A stretch of 64,000 nt of DNA from Rhodococcus qingshengii (lineage in GTDB: Bacteria > Actinomycetota > Actinomycetes > Mycobacteriales > Mycobacteriaceae), in NCBI RefSeq assembly GCF_021025955.1, contig NZ_JAJNCL010000008.1:212593-276592 (forward strand). The letters are read 5' to 3'. Below, one piece after another: positions 8,620-19,114 of the stretch; position 1 is the stretch's first letter, and each line of letters starts with the position of its first letter. The notes under the pieces are model-generated. The model was given only the letters and a program-made list of their open reading frames with translations. It did no database searches and had not been told where the DNA came from. A program made the translations under genes and the position numbers.

Positions 8620-9246
8620 TCACGAATGGTTCCCGCCTTCGCGAAAGTCCTCCAACTGGGCGGCGAGGCGCTTTCGGGCGCGGGCGCAGCGACTCTTCAC
8701 GGTCCCTACGGGCACTCCCAATCTCTCGGCGGCCTCGGCTACCGGATACCCCTCGACATCGACGGCGACGACGGCAGCACGCTGCTCAGGGGGCAGCGAT
8801 GCCAGTGCCTGTTCGACGGTCAGGCTCATGTCCACTCCCGCCGCGTAATCGCGGTGATCTCGAGGTTCCTCCGCATTCTCGGAAGACAGAGAGAACGCGG
8901 CCCGTGATTTGTTGCGCCGGATCCGGTCAAGGCAGGCATTGACCACGATGGTGTGGAGCCAGCTTCGCACCGCCGCGTCGCCGCGGAACTTCGCGGCCTT
9001 GCGATGCGCGGACAGCAGACCCTCCTGGAGCGCGTCTGCCGCGTCCTCGTCCGAGTAGCTCGTACGCCGGGCAACGTGCCATAGATGATCCTGATGCCGG
9101 GTCAGAAGTTCACTGAACGCATGCCGATCGCCCGCCACATGAGCAGTCAACAATTCGAAATCCGTCGTCTCGAGATTTGTGTTCTCGAAACTCCTGGATT
9201 CGAATTTTCCGGCTCCGCCCCCGGTGCCCCCCCGATAACTGTGCAC
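8620..9246 (-). CDS. sigM: ECF RNA polymerase sigma factor SigM
   Basis: ECF sigma factor of up to 208 residues. Region 2 (FSELLTRHQDHLWHVARR, then DAADALQEGLLSAHRKAAKFRGDAAVRSWLHTIVVNACLD) and region 4 with its helix-turn-helix (LPPEQRAAVVAVDVEGYPVAEAAERLGVP and GTVKSRCARARKRL) are intact. The GTG start at 9246 gives an N-terminus about 25 residues longer than usual, so the true start may be internal. It sits 47 bases after the murJ fusion and 53 before its anti-sigma gene. In mycobacteria SigM controls secreted and envelope functions. Confidence 0.95.
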   Translation of the reverse strand: MHSYRGGTGGGAGKFESRSFENTNLETTDFELLTAHVAGDRHAFSELLTRHQDHLWHVARRTSYSDEDAADALQEGLLSAHRKAAKFRGDAAVRSWLHTIVVNACLDRIRRNKSRAAFSLSSENAEEPRDHRDYAAGVDMSLTVEQALASLPPEQRAAVVAVDVEGYPVAEAAERLGVPVGTVKSRCARARKRLAAQLEDFREGGNHS

Positions 9247-9293
9247 GGGCGGATATTAGCCCAGTCGGTAGGTTTCAGAAGGGCTAAGGGCGA

Positions 9294-12200
9294 TCACTTT
9301 GCAGCAGTGAATGCAATCTCCGAGATGGATGTCTGGTTTTGTCCGGATTCGGTGCTGAGCTGCGTAATCCAAACCAGGACATACTGACCCGAGCCGTCCG
9401 ACGAGAGCGGAATGTCGGTCACACCGTTCTTCAGCACACCGGATCCGATTTCCTTGGTCTGATCCAGCGAAGTATTCGCAGAAGGGGCAGAACGGATTTC
9501 AACGACGGTTCCGGGCGAATCAGACGTGATCGCAATGTTCTTCAGGTTGGCCGCATCGGCGAGCGTCACCATCAGGCCGACGCCGTTCTTCAGTGACGGG
9601 AAGGGCTGGAAGTACGAGTCCGACGACCATGCAGTGGCTGGATTGCCGTCGATGGCGTTCTTCGCCGTTGCCGGCTGATCCGGCGTGCCCTGGGGTGAGA
9701 ACACCGTTACGGCCGAGGCGGCTACCGGTACGGTTGCCGCCGCCGGTGCGGGCGCGGGTGAATTGTTCTCGGGCGCAGTGGCTTCGGTGGTCAATCCGAA
9801 ACTCTGCTCGCTGAGAGGGGTGTCGCTACTGCCGCCCGAAAGGAAGCTCGCAACCCACACCACAAGGAGAATCAAGACGATCACGGTGAAGACGCCGAGC
9901 GCCGTCAGTGCCGCGAGCATTCGCGTCGACTTCTTCTTCTCGGCCTCGATGGCTTCCGGGTCGTTCAGTGCATGACCCGACGCTCCCTGTTCGCGGTGGC
10001 CGAGACGAAGTGCCGGAATCATTTCCGTCTTGTCGTTGACGACGGACGCCTGATCGAGGATGTGCTGCACGGTGGCAGCAGTGCGGATTCCACTCTCCGA
10101 CTGCAAAGCTCGAACCGCAACGGCCGAGATGTCGAACGGGACCTCCGGACGGACGACCCGAGGTTCGACGATGTTGCCGTCGGCGCCGCGGCCGGCGGGA
10201 AGCAGACCACCGACTGGACCGGCGGACGGCTCGGCGAGCGGCCAGCGCGCCGTGATGAGCGAGTACAGCATGGCGCCGAGGCCGCGGACGTCGCTGGTGG
10301 AATCGGCGTCGGCAAGCGTCGCCGGGAACGCCAGTACGGCGTCACCGTTGATGCTGATGCGAACGCGGTCAGGGTGATCGATGGACAGCGCACCGCCGGT
10401 GCGGTGAGCAGCTTCGGCAGCGGCCGCGAGGGCGCGGATGGCGCGCGCGGCACCGATCGGTGACGGCGTGGTCTCGGCCATTTCACGCAGCGAGCGGCCT
10501 GGAGTCCATTCGGCGACGACGATGCCGCCCGAGCTTCCGCGGACGACGTCGAGGACGCGAGCCAGACCGGGCGAGTTGATTCGTCCCAGGCGAAGGGTGC
10601 GTGAGAGAACTGCCTGCGGTCCGGACTGGCTGTCGTCGTCGCCGCGCTGATCGGCGTCGACGAACGTCAGGGCTACTTCACGATCGAGCTTGACGTCGAG
10701 AGCTTCCCAGAACTGCAGTCCGCGGGTTCCGCCGTGCGGAGCGAGCAGACGGTAGCGTCCGCCGGCCACAGAAGCGCCGGGGATGAGCTTGGGTCCACGG
10801 GGCATCGGTCGCTGTGCCGGTCGCGATGCGGATCCGGCGGCAGCGGTGCGAGGCGCAGCGGGCGATGATGTCCGAGCGGCAGCCGTCTTCTGAGATTCGG
10901 GTGCCTTCTTGTCCGGAGCAGGCGTCTTCGGTGTGGGTGTCTTCGACACAGGTGCTGAAGGTGTCTTAGAGACGGGCGCCGAAGGTGTATTCGACACACT
11001 GACCGGAGGCACCGGCGGAGCGGCCTTCTGCACCGGCTGCTGTGGCTTCTGGACCGGCCGCTGGGCAGGCTGCTGTGGCTTCTGACCCTGCTGTGGCTTC
11101 TGACCCTGCTGCGGCTTCTGGCTGGCAGATGCGGAGGAACTCGTGGATGCAGGTGTGCCCGACGATGCCGTTGACTTCTGTTCGGACGCTTTCACGGCAG
11201 AAGTCCCGGCACTCTTGTTGCCGGAAACGTTGTCGTCGCTCACCCTCGCTCCTTCTCCATCGATAGCCCGTCCCCGAATACGCGCGGGTTGCGATCCTGT
11301 ACGCCCATGACCAGGGTACGGGAGCGCACCCGGTCGTTCTTGCTCGTTTGATTTCGTTCTGATTGCAGGAATCAGCTCGGTGACGTCGTCGTCGGTGTTG
11401 TTACGTGTATCCGGTTCGGCGCGACCTGTCAGTGAACGAATCTTGCGGGAGACCGCAACCGTTACCGACAGAACCTCCGGAACCTTCTTGAAGTAGAGAA
11501 TCGTGAAGGTGATCGCGAGCATCAGGATGCCGCCGACGGCGACGCGAACCATCGAGCCAGGTCCGCCGAAACGCTCGGTGAGTTGATCGAATCCGAGGAC
11601 TCGGTCGACCGCGAGCATGGTCAGCGAACCGGCCAGCGAGGCGAGTACTACGGACCAGACCGTCTTGCCCACGTTGGCCATCTGCAGATTTCCGAGGCTG
11701 CGGTGCAGGAGGCATCCGCCGATGATGGCGCCGGTGATGTAGCCGAGGCCGTTAGCCGCACCGAGCAGGATCACGACCTGATCACTGTTGGAGGCGAAGA
11801 CCGGAGCCAGCGCCGAGAAAGCGATCTTCACTGCAGTGATGCCGAGAACGATCCACGTCGGCGTCCAGGCCTGTTCGCGGGCGTAGAACACACGAAGTTG
11901 GATCAGGACCAGCGCGTACGGAATCAACGTGAATGCCGACCAGCTCACGGCGGTGCCGAGTCGTTCGGCCTGTTCGGGTCCGAAGCGGCCGTAACCGTAG
12001 AGCGCTTCACCGACCTGCGGACCCATGAAGGTCAGGAACATGATGATCGGAACCAGCGTGATCATGGTCAGACGCGTCGCGACCGACAGATCGTCCACGA
12101 CGGCCGGGGTGTCGTCGGCCGCAGCGTTGCGGCTCAGGCGCGGCATGATCGCGGTCAGAACCGTCACTCCGAGCACGCCGTACGGGAGCTGCAGGAGCAA

Positions 12201-13313
12201 CCAGGCCTGGCTGTAGATGGCAGGGCCGGCTTCGTCGGCATGTGAGGAAATCTTGGTCGCGAAGATCATGCCCATCTGGCTGATCAGGACGTACAAGACG
12301 ATGGCGACGGCCATGCCGCCGAACTGGCGCAGGCGGTCGTCGAGGCCCCACAGCGGCTTGAGCGAGATCTTCTCGCGGCGAAGCGCGGGGATCAGGCTGG
12401 CGGCCTGCACGATGACGCCGATGGTGATGCCGATACCGAGGGTGAGCAGTTTTGCATCGCCCATCGAGACCGGATCAAGCGAGATCTCACCGGGAGTGAA
12501 GCGATAGACCACGAGCACCACGAGGACGACGACATTGTTGAGTACGGGAGCCCAGGCTCCGGGCTTGAAGATCTGCCTGGTGTTCAGAAACGCTGTGAAC
12601 AGTGCCGACAGCCCGTAGAACAGGATCGCCGGCAGAAGTAGATACGACAGCGCCGTGGTCAGGTCGGTGCTGACCTTGCCGTCTTCGGACAGGAAGACGT
12701 ATTTGGTGAGTACGGGTGCTGCCAGGGTCGCGAGCAGCGCGGCCATGCCCAGTAGGACGAGCGATGCCGTGAAGAGGCGTCGGACAAATGCTTCGCCGTG
12801 ATCGGCGTCCTCCCGCTCGGCGCGGACCAGCACTGGGACGACGATCGCGGTCAGAACGGCGCCCAAGACGAGCTCCGCGATCATGTTCGGGATCTGGCTG
12901 GCGACGGTGAACGAACTGGCGATGGCCGGGCCGAGGACCATCAGGATCATCAACTGCTTGGCGAATCCCGTGATGCGGCTCGTCAGCGTCGCGATCGCGA
13001 TGGAACCCGTCGCCGCGAGGAGTCGAGAGTTCGTCTCCTTGCGTTCCCCGACCTGAACATGGGCGTCGGTGTCGAACTCGTCCGACTTGGTCGTCTGCCG
13101 ATCGGCGAATTCCATCTCGGCTTCGCGGTACCTGGGGTAGTCGCGGATCACCGGGATGGTCATGGTGGGTGCGTCGTCGAAACGTGCGTCCGGGTTGACC
13201 GGCTGAATCGGGTAGCCGCGCTCCCACGGTGGCATCCGAGGATGCGAGCGGGTCGTGGCACTCTTGCGGGTGATCGCCGAGCGGCGACCCTCCTCGGGTG
13301 GATTCCCGGTCAT
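9294..13313 (-). CDS. murJ: Lipid II flippase MurJ fused to a pseudokinase domain
   Basis: 1339 residues in one frame. Order: cytosolic N-tail (1 to about 90); MurJ/MviN membrane core (about 92-640) with many transmembrane helices (TSRITGFAKQLMILMVLGP is the signature start); a long Pro/Gln/Lys/Ser linker; a protein-kinase-like domain from about 845 that lacks recognisable VAIK lysine, HRD and DFG motifs and is therefore a pseudokinase; a transmembrane helix near 1131-1155; and an extracytoplasmic beta-rich domain to the end. This is the Rv3910 plan, in which the phosphorylated pseudokinase recruits FhaA to control lipid II flipping. ATG 13313 overlaps the preceding stop (ATGA). Confidence 0.96.
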   Translation of the reverse strand: MTGNPPEEGRRSAITRKSATTRSHPRMPPWERGYPIQPVNPDARFDDAPTMTIPVIRDYPRYREAEMEFADRQTTKSDEFDTDAHVQVGERKETNSRLLAATGSIAIATLTSRITGFAKQLMILMVLGPAIASSFTVASQIPNMIAELVLGAVLTAIVVPVLVRAEREDADHGEAFVRRLFTASLVLLGMAALLATLAAPVLTKYVFLSEDGKVSTDLTTALSYLLLPAILFYGLSALFTAFLNTRQIFKPGAWAPVLNNVVVLVVLVVYRFTPGEISLDPVSMGDAKLLTLGIGITIGVIVQAASLIPALRREKISLKPLWGLDDRLRQFGGMAVAIVLYVLISQMGMIFATKISSHADEAGPAIYSQAWLLLQLPYGVLGVTVLTAIMPRLSRNAAADDTPAVVDDLSVATRLTMITLVPIIMFLTFMGPQVGEALYGYGRFGPEQAERLGTAVSWSAFTLIPYALVLIQLRVFYAREQAWTPTWIVLGITAVKIAFSALAPVFASNSDQVVILLGAANGLGYITGAIIGGCLLHRSLGNLQMANVGKTVWSVVLASLAGSLTMLAVDRVLGFDQLTERFGGPGSMVRVAVGGILMLAITFTILYFKKVPEVLSVTVAVSRKIRSLTGRAEPDTRNNTDDDVTELIPAIRTKSNEQERPGALPYPGHGRTGSQPARIRGRAIDGEGARVSDDNVSGNKSAGTSAVKASEQKSTASSGTPASTSSSASASQKPQQGQKPQQGQKPQQPAQRPVQKPQQPVQKAAPPVPPVSVSNTPSAPVSKTPSAPVSKTPTPKTPAPDKKAPESQKTAAARTSSPAAPRTAAAGSASRPAQRPMPRGPKLIPGASVAGGRYRLLAPHGGTRGLQFWEALDVKLDREVALTFVDADQRGDDDSQSGPQAVLSRTLRLGRINSPGLARVLDVVRGSSGGIVVAEWTPGRSLREMAETTPSPIGAARAIRALAAAAEAAHRTGGALSIDHPDRVRISINGDAVLAFPATLADADSTSDVRGLGAMLYSLITARWPLAEPSAGPVGGLLPAGRGADGNIVEPRVVRPEVPFDISAVAVRALQSESGIRTAATVQHILDQASVVNDKTEMIPALRLGHREQGASGHALNDPEAIEAEKKKSTRMLAALTALGVFTVIVLILLVVWVASFLSGGSSDTPLSEQSFGLTTEATAPENNSPAPAPAAATVPVAASAVTVFSPQGTPDQPATAKNAIDGNPATAWSSDSYFQPFPSLKNGVGLMVTLADAANLKNIAITSDSPGTVVEIRSAPSANTSLDQTKEIGSGVLKNGVTDIPLSSDGSGQYVLVWITQLSTESGQNQTSISEIAFTAAK
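11071..11120. repeat. 18-bp tandem repeat in the MurJ linker
   Basis: About three copies of an 18-base unit (TGCTGTGGCTTCTGACCC on the plus strand) encode QKPQQG repeats in the linker between the MurJ core and the pseudokinase. The neighbouring stretch repeats SAPVSKTP. Length variation between strains is likely. Confidence 0.8.
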
Positions 13314-15664
13314 GAGCGTTCGTACCCTTCATCTGCTGGGTCCGGCTGACCCTTGAATCGATGCCACAGCCGTCGCCCTGCCAGGAACAGCAGCAACCCT
13401 CCCGCTGTCGCCGTCACGGCGGCCAGGGGACGACCGTACGCATTCGACCGTACGGTCACGCTGGTCGGCGTACCCAATTGGCGGCCATCTGTCGTGGTCA
13501 GCGAGAAGTTGACTTCCAGCTTGCGAGAATCGTTCATTTCCGCGGGCACAGTCAACTGTCGGCTACCTCGCGGCGGCAGCTGTTTGGGACCGATGTCACT
13601 GATCTGCATCTCGGGTGGGGCTTCCACACGCAGGTCGACGTTGATGGCGATTGGCAGTTCGTTGCGCGCGACCAGCAGGAGCGGACTCTGCCCCGACGCG
13701 AGTGTGTAGACGCCGCCCGGCGACACGACACTGACGGCCCGGTACATCCCGTCGACGGCTTCGGTGACGTTGTCTGCGCGGATGGTCGCAGCGCGCTCCG
13801 CCCGATCGATCGAAGCGGAGTCGACGTTGCGGCGATCGGCCAAAGTCATCGAGCGGAGTAGATCTTCGCGGAGCGGCGCCGTGAATCCCCGGGGGGTGAG
13901 CGAAGCCGCCGGATCGTCCACGAGCGATGCTTCGAGCCCGTCGATACGCGGAAGTTGGGTGGTTGCGGTCTCGACGACGGACGTCTGCGGACCGTCCTGG
14001 GTAGCCCGGTCCGGGTAGTCGAGAGTGGCGGCGTCCGTCGCGCCCGGTTGTCGGCCGAGCAGTGCAGGTAGGGCCTGAGGTGAGGCGAGCCCGGACCGGA
14101 TGAGGGTCGCGAGCATCGAGAGCACCGCGGTGGCGTCGTTGCTGTCTGCGGTCCACAGTTGCGGCGGCGCGAAGATCTGATTGCGCGGCAGCGACGTCGG
14201 CGTCAGCGCGGCCCAGGCCATCGCACCCAGCGCGTCCTGACGCCGGGCGCTGCGCGATTCGATGTCGATGGTCGGCGCGGTGTCGTCGGGGATGTACGAC
14301 GGGACCTGCGGTTCCGAGCCGGTGGCGGCCAAGGCTGCGGCTGCCGAGGTGTCGAAGGCAAGCGCGTCGAGTGAGCCGGTTATCCGCGACGACAGCTGCG
14401 GGGCTGCCGAGTCGACGGAGGTGTCAGCCACCATCGCTGTGGTGGGATTCACGCTCAGCACCTCTGCGGTGGCCGAGTCGAGGACACCCGAATCGGGCCA
14501 GACGAAATCTCGCAGTGAAGTCACGCCGAGGATGTTGTCGACGATGTCTGCCGGGCGTGCGAGCGCGGTAGCCGTCAGTTCCGGATTGGCCACCGAGGTG
14601 ACCGCGGCAAGATCGGCCTGCGCGAACGGAACCGCCGTCGTGCACATCGAGGACGCGAGAGTCTTCACCCGGCTGAGCCATTGGTTGGCGGCGTCGCTGC
14701 CACGGCCGTCGTGCGACGGTCCGGTGGGATCGGACGAGTTGTCGGCCACGAGGTATCCGCGAGTCATGTTCTCGACGGTGATCAGAAGATCCGGGTCGAT
14801 TGCCAGGCAGAGCGCGTCGGTGACGCGGCGATCGGTATCGCTCTCGGGCTTGGTGGCGCTCTCCACCGCATCGACCAACGCGTCCAGACGGCCGCCGTCG
14901 GAAAGTTCGGTGGCAAGTTCGTCGTCGATCAGGCGTACGGGCTCGTTGACCGCGCCCGGGATTCCGCCGACGAGTCGGGGAGCGTCGGCCAGCGGCCACA
15001 TCAGCGTGACGCCGATCGGGGCGGATGTGTCGGGGGGAACGACGGCCGTGGCGGACGAACTGGGGGTTCCGGCTGTGGCGTTCGATTCGGCTGCGGCCGG
15101 CACACCGAGGACAGGGAGCAGGAAGCGTGCGTCGTCGAGTCGGGCGGCACCGCCGTATTCCGGGGTGCCGTTCACGTTGACGAGCATCGGGTAGACGCCG
15201 GGTTCGGTGATGTCGAGGGACAACCCGGTTGTGCTCCGGAGCGGCAGGGTCAGTGTGAACAGCTTGGACTGGCCGGTGTCGAGGGTGGTGGCGACGGTGT
15301 CGAATTCGCCGACCGTGTCGAAAACAGTCTGGTCGAAATCGAGTGCTGCGCGCACGTCCGAACTGGAGTCGATCGCGGGAGCGCGTTGCAGCCTCACTCC
15401 GACGTCCTCGACGGGACGGTCACCGACATTCTTCACCGTGCCCTTGACCACGACGTTGCGGTCGCTGGTGGTCGTCACCGTGGTCGGTGCGGTGGAGTCG
15501 ATGGTCAGCTGCAGAAATTTGGCATCGTTGGTGTTTCGCGCCGGGGCGCGCTCACTGGGCTGGCTGGACGGAGCGGCCCAGGAGACGGCCGTCGTTGCAG
15601 GCCCGAAACCGACAGCGGCCATCACCAGAGCGGCCACACCGGCCCGCCGCAGAGCCATTCTCAT
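13310..15664 (-). CDS. Secreted/membrane DUF6049-type protein (Rv3909-like)
   Basis: 784-residue envelope protein of unknown function. An N-terminal signal peptide (residues about 1-31, ending near WAAPSS) precedes a large extracytoplasmic part that starts with a beta-sandwich-like domain ([22 protein letters not shown]). A single C-terminal transmembrane helix (about 748-766, [21 protein letters not shown]) is followed by a short basic tail. Position between NUDIX and murJ, with 4-base ATGA overlaps at both ends, matches Rv3909 and suggests a job with MurJ in peptidoglycan assembly (inference). Confidence 0.88.
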   Translation of the reverse strand: MRMALRRAGVAALVMAAVGFGPATTAVSWAAPSSQPSERAPARNTNDAKFLQLTIDSTAPTTVTTTSDRNVVVKGTVKNVGDRPVEDVGVRLQRAPAIDSSSDVRAALDFDQTVFDTVGEFDTVATTLDTGQSKLFTLTLPLRSTTGLSLDITEPGVYPMLVNVNGTPEYGGAARLDDARFLLPVLGVPAAAESNATAGTPSSSATAVVPPDTSAPIGVTLMWPLADAPRLVGGIPGAVNEPVRLIDDELATELSDGGRLDALVDAVESATKPESDTDRRVTDALCLAIDPDLLITVENMTRGYLVADNSSDPTGPSHDGRGSDAANQWLSRVKTLASSMCTTAVPFAQADLAAVTSVANPELTATALARPADIVDNILGVTSLRDFVWPDSGVLDSATAEVLSVNPTTAMVADTSVDSAAPQLSSRITGSLDALAFDTSAAAALAATGSEPQVPSYIPDDTAPTIDIESRSARRQDALGAMAWAALTPTSLPRNQIFAPPQLWTADSNDATAVLSMLATLIRSGLASPQALPALLGRQPGATDAATLDYPDRATQDGPQTSVVETATTQLPRIDGLEASLVDDPAASLTPRGFTAPLREDLLRSMTLADRRNVDSASIDRAERAATIRADNVTEAVDGMYRAVSVVSPGGVYTLASGQSPLLLVARNELPIAINVDLRVEAPPEMQISDIGPKQLPPRGSRQLTVPAEMNDSRKLEVNFSLTTTDGRQLGTPTSVTVRSNAYGRPLAAVTATAGGLLLFLAGRRLWHRFKGQPDPADEGYERS

Positions 15665-16233
15665 CCGGCGTCCGGTTCCTTCGGGTGCTGTTCTTGTCGT
15701 ATTTCCGTTCGCGGCATTTCGGCGATCATCTGCGATGCAAGTTCGGCCAGCTTGCGCTCGTCGGCGTACGCGAGTCTCGAGTGCAGTTCCGTCAGCGGCA
15801 CCCAGGCGACTTCGGTGACCTCGATGTCCTCGTCGGAGAGTTCACCGCCGAGAAAGCGGAGGAGATAGTGATGCACGGTCTTGTGGACACGTCGACCCTC
15901 GGTCACGAACCAGTAGTCGATGCTGCCCAGCGGTGCCAGGACGGTTCCCTGGATACCGGTTTCTTCTTCGACCTCACGCATCGCGGTTTGCTCAGCGGTC
16001 TCACCCTGCTCGATATGGCCCTTGGGTAGCGACCAGAGTAGGCGTCCGCGCCGGTCGGTTCGGCCGATCAGTGCAGCGCAGAGGCGTTCCGGAGGTCCGC
16101 CCCAGCCATCGACGACCAAGCCGCCCGCAGAAGTTTCACGGACGGTTCGCATCAAAGGTTTATCGGGGTTGCCGACGGCAGGTCGACGCCGCGGGTTGCG
16201 GCGACTCCTGTTTGTTCGTTCGGCACCAGACAC
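15661..16233 (-). CDS. NUDIX hydrolase (MutT4/Rv3908-type)
   Basis: About 190 residues with a complete Nudix box ([21 protein letters not shown]). It hydrolyses a nucleoside diphosphate derivative; the exact substrate is not readable. GTG 16233 is chosen because the basic N-terminal stretch SRRNPRRRP is a feature of the mycobacterial homologue. The frame is open to a TTG at 16281, and ATG 16152 would give a shorter protein. First gene of the leftward NUDIX-DUF6049-murJ-sigM-anti-sigma run, divergent from pcnA. Confidence 0.9.
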   Translation of the reverse strand: MSGAERTNRSRRNPRRRPAVGNPDKPLMRTVRETSAGGLVVDGWGGPPERLCAALIGRTDRRGRLLWSLPKGHIEQGETAEQTAMREVEEETGIQGTVLAPLGSIDYWFVTEGRRVHKTVHHYLLRFLGGELSDEDIEVTEVAWVPLTELHSRLAYADERKLAELASQMIAEMPRTEIRQEQHPKEPDAG

Positions 16234-16344
16234 CTCATCGATACTAGTTGGCCTTGCAGCGTTGCCCGGTAACCCGCGCAAAGCGGTCTATCGCGTTCGT
16301 ATGCGCGTTCTGCTATTTGCGCACCTTAAGTAAGCTCCTTTCAC

Positions 16345-17796
16345 GTGACTGTCCCTATCTCCGACGCTGATCGCCGCCTACGACTGCTTGCCGACGCCAC
16401 TGCAACGCTCGGCACGTTGTCCGACGTGTTGAACCCGCTCGGTGAGCGTTTTGCCGCGGCCGGTCACGAGCTTTTCCTGGTGGGTGGCAGTGTTCGCGAC
16501 GCTATTCTCGGCCGCTTCAGTGGAGATCTGGACTTCACGACGGACGCCAGGCCGGAGAAGGTTCAGGCTCTGCTCAAGGGCTGGGTGGACAAGCAGTGGG
16601 ACACCGGCATCGAGTTCGGGACCATCAGCGCCATCAAGCACGGCCAGGAGATCGAGATCACGACCTTCCGGGCCGACGCTTACGACCGCGTCTCACGTAA
16701 TCCGATAGTCGAGTACGGCACGACGTTGGCCGACGATCTGGTGCGCCGCGATTTCACCGTCAACGCGATGGCGATGAAGATCGGCGCGGACGGTTCCTAC
16801 ACTTTTGTCGATCCACTGAACGGCATGGACGCCCTGCTGGCCGGAGAGCTCGATACTCCGTCGGCGCCGGAGAACTCGTTCAACGACGATCCGCTGCGGA
16901 TGCTGCGCGCAGCCCGGTTCGTCTCGCAGCTTGGTTTCACGTTGAACAATCGCGTTTTCGAGGCCATCAAGGAGATGGCGTCGCAGATCGAGCGGATCAC
17001 CGCTGAGCGTGTGCAGGTGGAGCTGAGCAAACTGATGCTGGGCATGTACCCGGTGGACGGCATCAACATGATGGTCGACTCCGGGCTGGCCGCGTACGTG
17101 CTGCCCGAGGTTCCGCAGATGAAGCTCGAGATCGACGAGCATCACCAGCACAAGGACGTCTACCAACACTCCCTCACCGTGCTCCAGCAGGCGATCGACC
17201 TCGAAGAAGGTGATCCCGACCTTGTATTGCGTTGGGCCGCACTGCTTCACGACATCGGGAAGCCGGACACCAAGCGCAACGAGCCAGGCGGTGGCGTCAG
17301 CTTCCACCACCACGAGGTGGTCGGTGCCAAGCTGGTGCGCAAGCGCATGCGTGCCTTGAAGTTCTCGAAGCAGATGGTCGACGACGTTTCGCAGCTCGTG
17401 TTCCTGCACTTGCGCTTTCACGGCTACGGCAAGGGGCAGTGGACCGACTCCGCGGTGCGGCGGTACGTCACCGACGCGGGCGAGCTGCTCCCCCGGCTGC
17501 ACAAGCTCGTCCGTGCGGACTGCACCACGCGTAACAAGCGTCGCGCCGCGCAGTTGCAGGCCACGTACGACGACATCGAAGAGCGGATCGCGCGCATCGC
17601 GGAGCAGGAAGACCTTGCTCGGGTGCGTCCGGACCTCGACGGTAACGCCATCATGGAACTGCTGAACATCCCGGCGGGCCCGCAGGTGGGCAAGGCATGG
17701 ACATTCCTCAAGGAACTGCGTCTGGATCGCGGCCCGCTTGATCGTGACGAGGCCGAAGCCGAACTGTTGAAGTGGTGGGCTACCCAGCAGGGCTAG
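16345..17796 (+). CDS. pcnA: CCA tRNA nucleotidyltransferase / poly(A) polymerase family
   Basis: 483 residues. The nucleotidyltransferase head has GGSVRD (48-52) and the metal-binding DLD (61-63). Around residue 300 an HD domain follows (LLHDIGKPDT). This is the actinobacterial Rv3907c type that adds or repairs the CCA end of tRNA. Start GTG 16345 has only a weak ribosome site. Its stop codon overlaps the stop of the convergent MFS gene. Confidence 0.96.
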   Translation: MTVPISDADRRLRLLADATATLGTLSDVLNPLGERFAAAGHELFLVGGSVRDAILGRFSGDLDFTTDARPEKVQALLKGWVDKQWDTGIEFGTISAIKHGQEIEITTFRADAYDRVSRNPIVEYGTTLADDLVRRDFTVNAMAMKIGADGSYTFVDPLNGMDALLAGELDTPSAPENSFNDDPLRMLRAARFVSQLGFTLNNRVFEAIKEMASQIERITAERVQVELSKLMLGMYPVDGINMMVDSGLAAYVLPEVPQMKLEIDEHHQHKDVYQHSLTVLQQAIDLEEGDPDLVLRWAALLHDIGKPDTKRNEPGGGVSFHHHEVVGAKLVRKRMRALKFSKQMVDDVSQLVFLHLRFHGYGKGQWTDSAVRRYVTDAGELLPRLHKLVRADCTTRNKRRAAQLQATYDDIEERIARIAEQEDLARVRPDLDGNAIMELLNIPAGPQVGKAWTFLKELRLDRGPLDRDEAEAELLKWWATQQG

Positions 17797-19091
17797 TTAG
17801 TTTCTCGTCTTCTGCGGTTGATCAGCACCGCTGACAAGCCGGCGGCATAGACGCCCGCACCGGCAAGGGCCAGGCCGACGCTCTTGCCGTCGGGTGCGAT
17901 CACCGTCGACGCGGCCGCGATCGCGCCGATGAACGCGACGTTGAACACGGTGTCCTGCAAGGCGAATACCTGGCCACGACGGTCGTCGTCGATGTCGATC
18001 TGCATGGCCGCGTCACCGCTGAGTTTCACGGACTGTCCGGCGATTCCGAGCAGGAAAGCGGCGATCAGCAGCGATCCCTGAGTCAGGGTGGTCACGAAAA
18101 CGAGCTGGACGAGAACCGCGCACACGAGGGCGTACGTGATCGTCCGTGAGCGACCGAACCGCGGGATGAGGAACGGTGTGACCAATGCCGCGATCAGCAT
18201 TCCGATGGCCGTTGCGCCGACGGCGACGCCGAATCCGGCCATCCCTCTAGGTAGTTGGGATCCGTTCGAGGTGTCGCGTAGGACGAGCACCATGATGAGG
18301 GTGTTGATGCCGAAGCAGATGCGGTGTGCTCCGATCCCGATCATTGCCGTGGTGACGCCGGGCGCTTCCCACACAGCGGTTGCACCAGTGCGCAGTCCGG
18401 CTGTTACCGAACGGATGGCGCTGGCACGAATCACTTCGTCGGCCACTGGACCAAGTGAGCGGGCGGTGAACCTGGCCGCGGCGAGGGCTGCGATCACCGA
18501 TCCCAGTGCTGCGATGGCCACGGCTGCGCCTGACGCTCGATCCCCGGCGCCGATCACGCCGATGATCGCTACCGCTGCCGAAGCGCCCAGAGCAGCTACC
18601 ACCGAACCAGCGGTTGTGAGAACGGAATTGGTTGCCACCAGCCACGATTGTCGGACGACCTTCGGCAGGGCTGCGGATACGCCTGCCCCGACGAAGCGGC
18701 TGACTCCGATTGCAGCAAGCGCACACGTCAATAACAGAGTGTCACCGCCGCCGGCCACCAACAGCACCGCAGTGGTCAGGATGAAGAGCCCGCGGAGCAC
18801 GCTCGCCCACAGGAGCACCAGGCGGCGGTCCCAACGATCCAGCAGAGCGCCGGCAAAGGGCCCGATCACCGAATAGGGAAGGAGCAGTACGGCAAAGCCG
18901 GCCGCTATCGCCACCGGATCGGTTTCGCGTTCCGGGTTGAAGAGGATTGCGCCGCCGAGCGCGGCCTGGAACATTCCGTCGCCGAACTGGCTGGAAAAGC
19001 GGACGAGCGCCAGCCTTCCGAGGCCGGGTGATTCACGCAGGGTGTGCAGTACGCGCTGCCAGGCCTCGCGGCGGTTCGAGGCTCGGTTCAT
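17793..19091 (-). CDS. MFS transporter
   Basis: 432 residues with about twelve hydrophobic segments and the loop motif GALLDRWDRRLV between helices 2 and 3, typical of major facilitator proteins. Substrate unknown. In mycobacteria an MFS gene (Rv0037c) lies next to a yqgE homologue (Rv0038), so this may be its equivalent, although yqgE is 4 kb away here. It overlaps the pcnA stop tail to tail. Confidence 0.88.
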   Translation of the reverse strand: MNRASNRREAWQRVLHTLRESPGLGRLALVRFSSQFGDGMFQAALGGAILFNPERETDPVAIAAGFAVLLLPYSVIGPFAGALLDRWDRRLVLLWASVLRGLFILTTAVLLVAGGGDTLLLTCALAAIGVSRFVGAGVSAALPKVVRQSWLVATNSVLTTAGSVVAALGASAAVAIIGVIGAGDRASGAAVAIAALGSVIAALAAARFTARSLGPVADEVIRASAIRSVTAGLRTGATAVWEAPGVTTAMIGIGAHRICFGINTLIMVLVLRDTSNGSQLPRGMAGFGVAVGATAIGMLIAALVTPFLIPRFGRSRTITYALVCAVLVQLVFVTTLTQGSLLIAAFLLGIAGQSVKLSGDAAMQIDIDDDRRGQVFALQDTVFNVAFIGAIAAASTVIAPDGKSVGLALAGAGVYAAGLSAVLINRRRRETN

Positions 19092-19114
19092 AAGCGGAAA
19101 CTGTAGTGGGTGGG

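Noticed and set aside
9256..9287. TTAGCCC/GGGCTAA hairpin between murJ and sigM as terminator
   Set aside because: Stem of only 7 bp with an 18-base loop, and sigM is expected to be co-transcribed; too weak to list.
11041..11120. CRISPR-like repeats
   Set aside because: The 18-base units are contiguous, in frame and encode the MurJ linker; there are no spacers. The same holds for 60993-61067.
16339..16348. TTTCACGTGA at the pcnA start as a third parS
   Set aside because: Only one half of the palindrome and the central CACGTG match; the right arm reads CTGT instead of AACA.
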